Assembly (NCBI GenBank): GCA_028683685.1
Contig: JAQUHH010000048.1
Coordinates: forward strand, 1 to 11,836
DNA: 11,836 bases
Direction of reading: 5' to 3'
From: Bacteroidales bacterium
GTDB lineage: Bacteria > Bacteroidota > Bacteroidia > Bacteroidales > WCHB1-69
Positions 1-6,156 of this stretch are shown here, in pieces. Position 1 is the stretch's first letter. Each line of letters opens with the position of its first letter. The position numbers and the translations under genes are program-made. The notes under the pieces are model-generated. The model did not search any database, was not told the DNA's origin, and worked only from the letters and a program-made list of their open reading frames with translations.

Positions 1-2
1 TC

Positions 3-128
3 GCTTTAATTTCCTATTCTTATAAACGTTTCTATGTTCATAAAATAATAAAAGAACAGCATGATGAGGCAGGGAAACATCTATTTTTGTTTATAATTAT
101 GGATTGTTCGAAAACTCTATGTTTGTAA
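3..128 (+). CDS. Possible 3' end of an upstream gene (partial)
   Basis: One forward frame is open from the window edge to a TAA at 126-128, giving 41 residues that begin ALISYSYKRFYVHKII and end in CSKTLCL. I do not recognise the protein. The stretch is basic and hydrophobic and could be the C-terminus of a membrane protein, but 41 open codons in AT-rich DNA can arise by chance. A small hairpin starts 3 bases after the stop, which is where a terminator would be expected and gives slight support. No start codon is needed because the frame runs off the left edge. Confidence 0.25.
   Translation, partial: ALISYSYKRFYVHKIIKEQHDEAGKHLFLFIIMDCSKTLCL
118..125 (+). promoter_or_regulatory. Candidate -7 element upstream of GT2/sigma genes
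   Basis: TATGTTTG at 118-125 matches the Bacteroidota -7 consensus TAnnTTTG exactly. No good TTG lies 19-21 bases upstream; the best sequence in the right place is TTA at 97-99. A second exact match, TATTTTTG, lies at 82-89 and also lacks a partner. Either could drive the GT2 and sigma genes, but the motif is short and common in AT-rich DNA. Confidence 0.25.
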
Positions 129-130
129 AA

Positions 131-156
131 AGAAAAGACAGCCATGCTGATTTTCT
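131..156 (+). terminator. Weak hairpin, possible terminator
   Basis: The arms AGAAAA-GA-CAGC (131-142) and GCTG-A-TTTTCT (146-156) can pair as 4 GC-rich pairs closed by a CAT loop, then a small internal loop, then 6 A-U/G-C pairs. The 3' arm is T-rich, so it resembles a weak intrinsic terminator for a gene ending at 128. The stem is short and the T-run is part of the stem, so the call is tentative. Confidence 0.25.
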
Positions 157-199
157 TCTGTAAATGTTAGAGTTGATAAAATAAACAGAATTGCATACT

Positions 200-811
200 A
201 TGATATTTGATGTAATTGATTTTCCTGAATATAATTCTCTAACGGCTATCATACTGTATGTTTTTGCATTTTTCTCGACAGTACAACTATTTTATTATTG
301 GTTTTTCTTTAGAAAAATGGCATTTTACAAGCCAAAGAAACAGTTGGAATTCTATCCAAAAGTTTCGGTGGTTATTTGTGCTCATAACGAATATCAAAAC
401 ATTAAGGAGTTTTTACCTTTGGTCTTAGAACAGGATTATCCTCATTTTGAAGTTATTCTGGTAAATGATGATTCCGACGACAATTCGGAGTTTTTAATGA
501 TTGATTTTAAAGCAAAATATCCTCATTTCAAAATTGTGAATACCAATCGTTCGGTAACTTTCATCCGTGGAAAGAAATTTCCTTTATCGGTTGGTATAAA
601 AACAGCGATTCATCCCATTGTATTATTAACAGATGCCGATTGCTATCCAGCCAGTAAAAACTGGATAAAAGAGATGGTTGCAGGCTACCAAAATGAAAAT
701 ATTGAATTTTCGTTGGGATATGGTCGCTATGAAAAACGAAAAGGATTTTTGAATTTATTGGTCCGTTTTGATACCGTTCACACTGCTTTACAATATTTTT
801 CTGCCGCTTAA
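200..811 (+). CDS. GT2 glycosyltransferase, N-terminal part (catalytic GT-A fold)
   Basis: This 203-residue piece holds an N-terminal membrane helix at about residues 13-37, then the GT-A nucleotide-sugar binding half. It has the family start VSVVICAHNEYQNI at 55-68, the acidic cluster VNDDSDD at 88-94, and the metal-binding DAD of the DxD motif at 145-147. The piece ends in LQYFSAA just before the TAA. Alone it lacks the acceptor side, the catalytic acid region and the C-terminal membrane helices, so it should not be an active enzyme. Confidence 0.7.
   Translation: MIFDVIDFPEYNSLTAIILYVFAFFSTVQLFYYWFFFRKMAFYKPKKQLEFYPKVSVVICAHNEYQNIKEFLPLVLEQDYPHFEVILVNDDSDDNSEFLMIDFKAKYPHFKIVNTNRSVTFIRGKKFPLSVGIKTAIHPIVLLTDADCYPASKNWIKEMVAGYQNENIEFSLGYGRYEKRKGFLNLLVRFDTVHTALQYFSAA
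809..811 (+). other. In-frame TAA interrupting the GT2 gene
   Basis: The codons around the site read GCT TAA ATG AGA. Both flanks are in one frame and code for contiguous parts of one protein family, so a single base substitution accounts for the break. Changing the middle base from T to A converts a Leu TTA codon to TAA. Confidence 0.8.
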
Positions 812-1357
812 ATGAGAATCCCATACATGGGAGTAGGGCGAAACCTATCTTATACCAAAGATATTTTTATTCGAAATAAAGGAATGATTTCGCAATACAT
901 GATTCCATTTGGCGACGATGATTTATTTGTCAACAAACATGCTAAGGGCAAAAACACGAGCGTGGTATTAAATCCTGATGCTCAAACCATTTCCATTCCG
1001 CCTCAATCATTCGTTTCGTGGTTTCGACAAAAAAAACGTCATTTAGCAACGGGGAATAAATATCGTTTTGGGAGCAAACTATACACTGGTTTATATGCTT
1101 CATCTAGCTTCTTCTTTTACATTTTTCTTGTCTGGGGAGCTTGTTTGTTTAAAAATGATTACTTTTGGTTAATTATATTAACTACGATTTATACAATAAG
1201 ATTGGTGAGTCAATTGTTTATATATAAAAAAGCAACAAGTAAATTACAAGAAAGAGGCATTCTGCTTTGGGTCCCTTTTTTAGATTTGTTTTTTGCCTTT
1301 TTCAACCCAATTTGGGCTTTTTTGAATGTAATTATTAAAAAAAATAAATGGAAGTAA
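812..1357 (+). CDS. GT2 glycosyltransferase, C-terminal part (acceptor side and membrane helices)
   Basis: This 181-codon piece begins with an ATG that directly follows the TAA. That Met is probably an ordinary internal residue of the intact enzyme rather than a true start. It begins MRIPYMGVGRNLSY and contains GDDD at 34-37, where the family's catalytic acid region lies, then RQKKRH at 72-77, which corresponds to the Q/RxxRW-type motif. Three hydrophobic segments follow at about 90-113, 117-138 and 150-175. There is no Shine-Dalgarno sequence. Termination at TAA followed by restart at the abutting ATG could produce it, but nothing shows that it does. Confidence 0.6.
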   Translation: MRIPYMGVGRNLSYTKDIFIRNKGMISQYMIPFGDDDLFVNKHAKGKNTSVVLNPDAQTISIPPQSFVSWFRQKKRHLATGNKYRFGSKLYTGLYASSSFFFYIFLVWGACLFKNDYFWLIILTTIYTIRLVSQLFIYKKATSKLQERGILLWVPFLDLFFAFFNPIWAFLNVIIKKNKWK

Positions 1358-1953
1358 AAGCAACATTAACTGAAAAAGCACAACGTGATTACGAACTGAT
1401 TCAAAGAGCAGTTCTCAATCATGACCAAAAGGCCTATGCAGAGCTGATGGACAATTATCGTGATTCGCTCTATTTTATGATGCTTAAGATGACCAATAGT
1501 CCATACGACGCCGAAGACCTGACGATTGAAGCTTTTGGCAAAGCTTTTAAAAGAATTCAGCAATATACACCCAATTATGCTTTTAGTACGTGGTTATTCA
1601 AAATTGCATCCAATAATTGCATTGACTTCTTGCGCAAAAAAAGGAATCAATTTATTTCTATTGATTCTCCATACGACAATTCTGATGATGATTATTCCCT
1701 CGAAATTACGAGTTCGGATATGAGTCCAGAAGAAACTTTTATAGAAAAACAAAAGGGAATTATGATGCGTTCAATTGTTGAACGACTCAAACCACACTAT
1801 AAAACCTTAGTAGAACTTCGCTATTTTAAAGAATATTCGTACGAAGAGATTGCCGAAGAGCTTAGTTTGCCTCTTGGAACCGTTAAAGCTCAGTTGTTTA
1901 GAGCTCGAAACTTGCTCTACAATATGATGAAAAACAAAGCGGAATCCATCTAG
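1348..1953 (+). CDS. ECF-like sigma-70 family RNA polymerase sigma factor
   Basis: This 201-residue protein has the two-domain layout of group 4 (ECF) sigma factors, which direct core RNA polymerase to a subset of promoters. Region 2 covers about residues 26-99, with the core-binding DAEDLTIEAFGKAF at 54-67 and the -10-reading part YAFSTWLFKIASNNCIDFLRKK at about 77-98. An acidic, poorly conserved linker follows (about 100-135). Region 4 covers about 141-195, with the -35-binding helix-turn-helix YEEIAEELSLPLGTVKAQLFRAR at about 165-187. The start ATG lies inside the last codons of the GT2 gene (10-base overlap), which suggests translational coupling. No anti-sigma gene is adjacent; the next gene is convergent. 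The regulon cannot be read from this window. Confidence 0.9.
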   Translation: MEVKATLTEKAQRDYELIQRAVLNHDQKAYAELMDNYRDSLYFMMLKMTNSPYDAEDLTIEAFGKAFKRIQQYTPNYAFSTWLFKIASNNCIDFLRKKRNQFISIDSPYDNSDDDYSLEITSSDMSPEETFIEKQKGIMMRSIVERLKPHYKTLVELRYFKEYSYEEIAEELSLPLGTVKAQLFRARNLLYNMMKNKAESI

Positions 1954-2762
1954 TATTCAACATTTTTTTGTTTTATTTTTACTTCAAAATATTGTTTTGG
2001 AGCTTTGTTTGTTTTTGCCTTTTCCCATTTTGGTTTATGGGTCAAATAAATAGCACACAGCGAATTACCAACCAAGTATATATTTTCGTGTAAGTGTGAC
2101 GGAATGCCTCTGTAAATCCCCAGTAAAACCTCGTAACGAGGCGTTTCTGGATCAGATTTGGCATCATGCCATACGAGAATGGATTCGTCGCTTTGACGAA
2201 AATCAAACAAGCGAAGGGTGTCATTAAATACTGCTTCGGTGTGGTGATCTCCATCAATAAATATTAAATCAAATTTTGTGCGAAGCGACTCAAAATCGTA
2301 TTTTTGTGAATGACCGAAAAGATGCGTTACATTTTGAATGGACTTTGAGAAAAAACGATGCATTTTAATGTAATCGCTTTCTAATCCCAGTTCGAGTAAT
2401 TCTTCATCAGATAAATTAAGAGTATATCCTTTTGAAATATAAGGTGCCACATTGGCAATGCTTTCTCCGCGCCAGGTGCCAATTTCAAGATAGTTTTCAA
2501 CAGAATTTTGCGTGCAAAGCAGTTGTAATAATCCCAAATCTGTTGCCAGAGATGAACCTCCTAAAAAAGCAAAAGGTTGAATTGTAAGTTCCTCTTTTTG
2601 CAAAAAATACTCGAATGGAATCTCTTTGAAATGAGTAATATGCGGAAATTCTTTTTCAAATTGTGCCTTTTTAAAATGCTCGTCCTCAATTATGGTATTT
2701 AATAAATAGGGACGTTTGATAATTTCGAAAATGGCTTTTATGGCCTTTTTAGCTTTGTTCAT
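1950..2762 (-). CDS. Class I SAM-dependent methyltransferase (Methyltransf_24-like)
   Basis: The 270-residue protein has a Rossmann-fold methyltransferase core. Motif I is YLEIGTWRGES at 91-101 (binds S-adenosylmethionine). FDLIFIDGDHH at 164-174 matches the acidic, metal-binding strand typical of the Methyltransf_24 / O-methyltransferase group, and VWHD at 197-200 is the matching later acidic motif. There is no signal peptide, so it should act in the cytoplasm. It is the last gene of a three-gene operon; its ATG overlaps the flippase stop (ATGA). Context suggests it methylates a sugar or glycan intermediate, but the substrate is inference. It ends 4 bases inside the convergent sigma factor gene. 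Confidence 0.85.
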   Translation of the reverse strand: MNKAKKAIKAIFEIIKRPYLLNTIIEDEHFKKAQFEKEFPHITHFKEIPFEYFLQKEELTIQPFAFLGGSSLATDLGLLQLLCTQNSVENYLEIGTWRGESIANVAPYISKGYTLNLSDEELLELGLESDYIKMHRFFSKSIQNVTHLFGHSQKYDFESLRTKFDLIFIDGDHHTEAVFNDTLRLFDFRQSDESILVWHDAKSDPETPRYEVLLGIYRGIPSHLHENIYLVGNSLCAIYLTHKPKWEKAKTNKAPKQYFEVKIKQKNVEY

Positions 2763-4039
2763 TTAAATATTTTTTTTAAGATTTTTTGAATCTGACTCTG
2801 AATGGTCCTAAATTCATGAATTCCTGGAATTAGAATTGCTTTTCCTCCATGTTTTTTAAAATAAATCAAAACCACTACGGAAGTGCAAAAGTACGAAATA
2901 GAAGCTACTGCAGCCGCCCCATAGATATGATAGTGTGGAACCAGCAAAAGAAGCAAAGGAATGGTGACAAGCAAGCCAACGGCCGAAGCAATCGTGTTTA
3001 TGTAGTACTTTCCAATGCCCGAAAAATAATGTCCAATGATTAAGGCGTAATTAAAAACCCAAACTCCTGGAGCCAACAAAATGATTAATTTATTGAGTTG
3101 TGAAAAATCGGGACCAAAAATCCATGTATATACACCAGATGGCAGTATAATGATGGGCAATATGGCAATAAATGCAATCAAAATGCCATATTTTGTAAGC
3201 ATTTCCGTTAAACCAACCGCATATTTATTGTCGCTGGTGTTCACAATTCGAGAATATTGATATAAAGTGATACTGCTCGAAATCATCCATACCGATTCAA
3301 TAATTGAAACTCCGTTTGAATAAACACCGACATGTGCTTTGTCCCAATAAAATTCTAAAATATAATAACTCAAACGGAAACTTAGAAGTTGAAAAATATG
3401 ACTCATTTGATTTTGAGCACCATACTTAAAAAGCATGCTCAGTGCTTTTGAAAAAGTTTCGTTTAAAGGAGTATTGTTTCGATTGAGAAATTCCTTTTTT
3501 AGGAAAAAGAGACTTAGGATAAAACTTCCGCCATAAGCAATGTACAAAGCTGAAATATAGGTGTTTACACTTTTGCTAATGTCTAATGTAAACGAAAAAA
3601 ATAAAACTAAAATAGTAATAAAGGGAATGATGAAATTTAAAGCATTGCTTTTGTTAATCTCTTCTTTTCCAATTAATATGGAAGAGTTTATGGATGTTAA
3701 AGAGCATAGAAAACTCAAGCTTGCAATAGGAAAAACATGATCTGCCGATACGAATTTTGTAAAATACAATACCGTAAAAGTCGTTACGCTAACCAATAAA
3801 GCCCATAAATAGGAAGCTTTTATAATGTTTTGAAATTTCAGTCGGGGAGTAAGGTAAACCACAGAAGCTCCTCCCACAATATTGTCAAATAAAATAATGA
3901 TGGCAATAGTGGCCAAAATAATTCCTTGTTCGCCTTTGCCAGAAGCTCCCAGATATTGGGATATAACAATGGCAATCAGCAGATTGAGTATAGCAGAAGC
4001 AAATCGAATGGTAAAAGTGCTAAATATTTTCCGAATCAT
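2759..4039 (-). CDS. Polysaccharide/oligosaccharide flippase (Wzx-like, MOP superfamily)
   Basis: The 426-residue protein is mostly hydrophobic helices, about 12 to 14, spaced along its length, with few charged loops. This matches the usual length and layout of Wzx-type exporters, which flip lipid-linked sugar units from the cytoplasmic to the outer face of the inner membrane. The N-terminal pattern SQYLGASGKGEQGIILAT at 27-44 corresponds to the family's LGPxGxGxY region after helix 1. The C-terminus is a short basic tail (KKIFK). It overlaps the upstream GT4 and the downstream methyltransferase by 4 bases each, so all three should be made together. The exact substrate cannot be told from sequence. 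Confidence 0.88.
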   Translation of the reverse strand: MIRKIFSTFTIRFASAILNLLIAIVISQYLGASGKGEQGIILATIAIIILFDNIVGGASVVYLTPRLKFQNIIKASYLWALLVSVTTFTVLYFTKFVSADHVFPIASLSFLCSLTSINSSILIGKEEINKSNALNFIIPFITILVLFFSFTLDISKSVNTYISALYIAYGGSFILSLFFLKKEFLNRNNTPLNETFSKALSMLFKYGAQNQMSHIFQLLSFRLSYYILEFYWDKAHVGVYSNGVSIIESVWMISSSITLYQYSRIVNTSDNKYAVGLTEMLTKYGILIAFIAILPIIILPSGVYTWIFGPDFSQLNKLIILLAPGVWVFNYALIIGHYFSGIGKYYINTIASAVGLLVTIPLLLLLVPHYHIYGAAAVASISYFCTSVVVLIYFKKHGGKAILIPGIHEFRTIQSQIQKILKKIFK

Positions 4040-5199
4040 AAACCCGATTTTTGAATTATATCAGAGTATATTTTAGAGAGTTGCTGACCAATGGCTTCAT
4101 AACTATAAAGCGAAACCGCTGATTTGTGCATTTCAGTTTTGTCATATAAATGATGTGAATCTATCATTTTTACCATGGCGTCTACCATTTGAGCTTGGTT
4201 TCGTGGTTCTACAAGGATTCCATTCGTTTCGTTGATAATTTCGTCCACACCGCCAACATTCGTCGAAATAGCAGGCACTCCGCAAGCTACAGACTCAATC
4301 AAAACACAAGGAAGATTTTCGAAATTGCTACTTAAAACAAAGAAATCAGCTTCTCTAAGAACAGGAGCAATCTCTTCTGCTTTTAATTCGCCGTGAAAAA
4401 TGATGTTTTGGGCAATTCCCAATTCTTCAATTTTACCTTTATATTGTTCAAAATTCCCATCGCTAATAATATGAAGTTCTGCTTTATGTCCCAGATTTAA
4501 AACTTCTGAAAATGAATCAATTAAAAGCTCAATATTTTTATGAACATTATGCAAAGTTGACACATGAATCATCTTTGATATTTCGCTTTCTTCTTTTTGA
4601 AGTTGAGGCGTAAAATGTTCAACATGAACAACGTTTGCTAACTTAATAATGGGTGTTTTAATATTCAGCTTTTGAATGGCATGTCCCAAATCTTGTGAAT
4701 CAGGAAGAATAGCAGAAGCACGCTTGGCCACAAAACGAATAATCCGCTTTTTAAAAAAACCAGGTCTATTAATTCCGTAATCCAGATAGCCTGTCCAGTG
4801 TTCTTCAATAATGTAATTAATCTTATATTTCCATTTAAACATACATGCGACAATACCAATTGGATAGACAATATTTGCATGAATTAATTCGGGTTTAAAA
4901 TCAGAATTAATCAAAATTTTATATTCGGAAAAATATCTTTTGATAATTTTAATCTTATCGAATAAGCTTCCTAAAAATGGTATTTTAGATTTTCTTAAAT
5001 AAATAACTTTGGAAGGAAATGGAGTTTCAGAAAAATCAATCTCTTCTTTTTGAGAGATATTTTCAGTTAAACTTAGATGTAGGGCATAAATGGAGTGGTG
5101 TGATGAAACGCATTCTGCATGTTTGACAATAAAATTTCCAAGTGTAGGATTGTCACGAGTGGGATACCAGCCAGATAAAAATAATATGTTGTGTTTCAT
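4036..5199 (-). CDS. GT4-family glycosyltransferase
   Basis: The 387-residue protein is a GT-B fold retaining glycosyltransferase. The N-terminus LFLSGWYPTRDNPTLGNF (6-23) is the usual beginning of GT4 enzymes that bind acceptor. The C-terminal half carries the nucleotide-sugar site with the E-x7-E motif at Glu294 and Glu302 inside NFENLPCVLIE, followed by ACGVPAISTNVGGVDEII (305-322). No signal peptide or membrane helix is evident, so it should be cytoplasmic or peripheral to the membrane. It is the first gene of the operon with the flippase and methyltransferase, and probably adds a sugar to the lipid-linked glycan that the flippase exports. ATG 5199 fits the conserved N-terminus; the leader shows no Shine-Dalgarno sequence, as is normal in this phylum. 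Confidence 0.9.
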   Translation of the reverse strand: MKHNILFLSGWYPTRDNPTLGNFIVKHAECVSSHHSIYALHLSLTENISQKEEIDFSETPFPSKVIYLRKSKIPFLGSLFDKIKIIKRYFSEYKILINSDFKPELIHANIVYPIGIVACMFKWKYKINYIIEEHWTGYLDYGINRPGFFKKRIIRFVAKRASAILPDSQDLGHAIQKLNIKTPIIKLANVVHVEHFTPQLQKEESEISKMIHVSTLHNVHKNIELLIDSFSEVLNLGHKAELHIISDGNFEQYKGKIEELGIAQNIIFHGELKAEEIAPVLREADFFVLSSNFENLPCVLIESVACGVPAISTNVGGVDEIINETNGILVEPRNQAQMVDAMVKMIDSHHLYDKTEMHKSAVSLYSYEAIGQQLSKIYSDIIQKSGL

Positions 5200-5252
5200 T
5201 TTGCAGTTTTTATGCTAAACGGAGTTTTGTCGTAATTCGTCTATGATCTGAA

Positions 5253-5264
5253 TTTTTTTTTTTT
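5253..5264. repeat. T12 homopolymer flanked by an inverted repeat
   Basis: Twelve consecutive T residues on the plus strand lie 53 bases upstream of the GT4 start codon, inside the probable mRNA leader (as A12 in the transcript). They sit within a 6-bp inverted repeat, TCTGAA at 5247-5252 and TTCAGA at 5263-5268. A run this long can change length by replication slippage. Confidence 0.7.
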
Positions 5265-5283
5265 CAGACACGTATAATATCTG

Positions 5284-5311
5284 CAAATTTATAAAAAAAC
5301 CACGATCCAAA
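5284..5311 (-). promoter_or_regulatory. Candidate promoter of the GT4-flippase-methyltransferase operon
   Basis: Read on the minus strand, TAAATTTG at 5291-5284 is an exact match to the Bacteroidota -7 consensus TAnnTTTG, and TTTG at 5311-5308 could be the -33 element. The spacer is 16 bases, shorter than the usual 19-21, so the upstream element is doubtful. The resulting leader would be about 80 bases and would include the A12 tract. It lies back to back with the tRNA-His promoter. Confidence 0.4.
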
Positions 5312-5329
5312 TTTATTTTTCAATAATAG

Positions 5330-5359
5330 TTGGATTTAAAAGAAAAAATTGTAATTTTG
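5330..5359 (+). promoter_or_regulatory. Promoter of tRNA-His, Bacteroidota type
   Basis: TTG at 5330-5332 and TAATTTTG at 5352-5359 match the -33 (TTG) and -7 (TAnnTTTG) elements of the Bacteroidota primary sigma factor, with a 19-base spacer as expected. Initiation would fall around 5364-5367, about 10 bases before the tRNA. Confidence 0.6.
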
Positions 5360-5376
5360 CACTATAATTAATACAC

Positions 5377-5449
5377 GGTGGGTGTAGCTCAGTGGTAGAG
5401 TAGCGGATTGTGGTTCCGTTGGTCGTGGGTTCAAGCCCCATCATCCACC
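5377..5449 (+). tRNA. tRNA-His (anticodon GTG)
   Basis: A full cloverleaf folds here. Acceptor GTGGGTG (5378-5384) pairs with CATCCAC (5442-5448). The D arm is GCTC/GAGT, and the anticodon stem GCGGA/TCCGT encloses the loop TTGTGGT, which places GTG at the anticodon. The T arm is GTGGG-TTCAAGC-CCCAT. The hallmark of tRNA-His is present: an extra G at -1 (5377) opposite C73 (5449), needed by histidyl-tRNA synthetase. The 3' CCA is not encoded (the DNA reads CAAA after C73) and must be added by CCA nucleotidyltransferase. It stands alone, with its own promoter upstream and a terminator downstream. Confidence 0.97.
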
Positions 5450-5454
5450 CAAAT

Positions 5455-5486
5455 AAAAAAAGCTCCTTTTTGAAGGAGCTTTTTTT
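5455..5486. terminator. Bidirectional intrinsic terminator between tRNA-His and ndk
   Basis: AGCTCCTT (5461-5468) and AAGGAGCT (5473-5480) form a perfect 8-bp stem with a TTTG loop. It is flanked by A6 on the left and T6 on the right, which lengthens the stem and gives a U-tract in both directions. It lies 11 bases after the tRNA and 29 bases after the ndk stop, so it can end both transcripts. Confidence 0.88.
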
Positions 5487-5509
5487 ATTTATATCGCATT
5501 TCTTTTAAT

Positions 5510-5941
5510 TTAGAAATTTGAAAAAATTTCCAAATCAGAAAAGAAAAAAGAACTTTCACGCATAGCACTATCGTCGCTGTCAGATCCATGAACAGCATTT
5601 TGCTCAACGCTCGATCCAAAAACACTGCGAATGGTTCCTTTTTCCGCTTCAATGGGATTTGTACTCCCAATAAACTGCCGATAATCCCTTACCGCATTTT
5701 CTTTTTTTAAAATAGCGGCGATGATGGGCCCCGAACTCATAAACTCACACAATTCAGCATAAAATGGGCGTTCTTTATGTTCAATATAAAATGCTGCTGC
5801 CTGATCTTTGGTCAATTGCATCATTTTTAGAGCAATGATTCTGAACTTTTTCTGATATATCATTTTCAAAATATCACCCGTGTAGTTGTTTTTAAAAGCC
5901 GTAGGCTTAATCATCGTAAAAGTAATTTTCCCTTTTTCCAT
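5510..5941 (-). CDS. ndk: Nucleoside diphosphate kinase
   Basis: The 143-residue enzyme moves the terminal phosphate from ATP to other nucleoside diphosphates through a phospho-histidine, balancing the NTP and dNTP pools in the cytoplasm. The active-site signature NAVHGSDSDDSA is complete, with catalytic His118. The other family residues are also in place: Lys12, Tyr52, Phe60, Arg88, Thr94, Arg105 and Asn115. Length and residue numbering match the family closely, which supports ATG 5941 as the start. It appears to be transcribed alone: the tRNA-side terminator follows it, and the clpC terminator lies upstream. Confidence 0.97.
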   Translation of the reverse strand: MEKGKITFTMIKPTAFKNNYTGDILKMIYQKKFRIIALKMMQLTKDQAAAFYIEHKERPFYAELCEFMSSGPIIAAILKKENAVRDYRQFIGSTNPIEAEKGTIRSVFGSSVEQNAVHGSDSDDSAMRESSFFFSDLEIFSNF

Positions 5942-5973
5942 AATTGTGTTATTTGCTGTTTTAAAAATTGAAG

Positions 5974-5981
5974 TAAAGATA
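5974..5981 (-). promoter_or_regulatory. Weak candidate -7 element for ndk
   Basis: On the minus strand TATCTTTA at 5981-5974 matches TAnnTTTG at 5 of the 6 defined positions and lies 32 bases upstream of the ndk start. No TTG is present at the expected -33 position, so this is only a candidate. The rest of 5942-6093 holds nothing else I can identify. Confidence 0.2.
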
Positions 5982-6093
5982 GTTTATTCAGAATAAAAAG
6001 TCAGTAATATTTATTTTTGTTACCTAATTTGATAAATAAACACTTATAAATAGAAATTGTTCTTCGCAAATATTTTTTTCAGCGATTCACCAA

Positions 6094-6141
6094 TAAAAAA
6101 GCGAGCATCTTTTTGTTTGACAAACAGATGCTCGCTTTATG
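6094..6141 (-). terminator. Intrinsic terminator of clpC
   Basis: A 13-bp perfect stem pairs AAAGCGAGCATCT (6098-6110) with AGATGCTCGCTTT (6126-6138), closed by a 15-base loop that itself contains GTTT/AAAC. On the minus strand it is followed by TTTTTTATTG, giving a U-tract. It begins about 18 bases after the clpC stop. Confidence 0.9.
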
Positions 6142-6156
6142 CTTAAAATCAATGAT

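Larger units (their letters stand above)
200..1357 (+). pseudogene. Membrane-anchored family 2 glycosyltransferase, interrupted by an in-frame stop
   Basis: The frame codes for one glycosyltransferase of 385 codons that is cut by a single TAA at codon 204 (809-811). No frameshift is involved: both sides lie in the same frame and each supplies parts the enzyme needs. The family transfers a sugar from a nucleotide-sugar to a lipid or glycan acceptor at the inner face of the cytoplasmic membrane. The expected local pattern in Bacteroidota relatives, recalled rather than aligned here, is FSxAL-xx-IPYMGVGRNL, which puts Leu at the stop; TTA to TAA is one base change. I chose ATG 200 over the in-frame TTG at 191 because ATG is far commoner. 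The 3' end overlaps the sigma factor start by 10 bases. A real nonsense mutation, a sequencing or assembly error, or readthrough are all possible. Confidence 0.75.

Noticed and set aside
52..159. 35-residue minus-strand frame beginning MAVFSFYKHR
   Set aside because: It is short, has no recognisable motif, and competes with the plus-strand frame and hairpin; no support beyond being open.
809..811. Stop-codon reassignment (TAA as sense codon)
   Set aside because: TAA ends other well-supported genes here (ndk, gyrA and the GT2 itself at 1357), so it acts as a stop in this genome.
5377..5450. tRNA-His as an integration (att) site for a mobile element
   Set aside because: I found no second copy of the tRNA 3' end in the window, and no integrase, transposase or phage gene nearby. 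The flanking genes look native.
5942..6156. Small RNA gene between ndk and clpC
   Set aside because: The only structure is the clpC terminator hairpin; no promoter and terminator pair on one strand defines a separate transcript.
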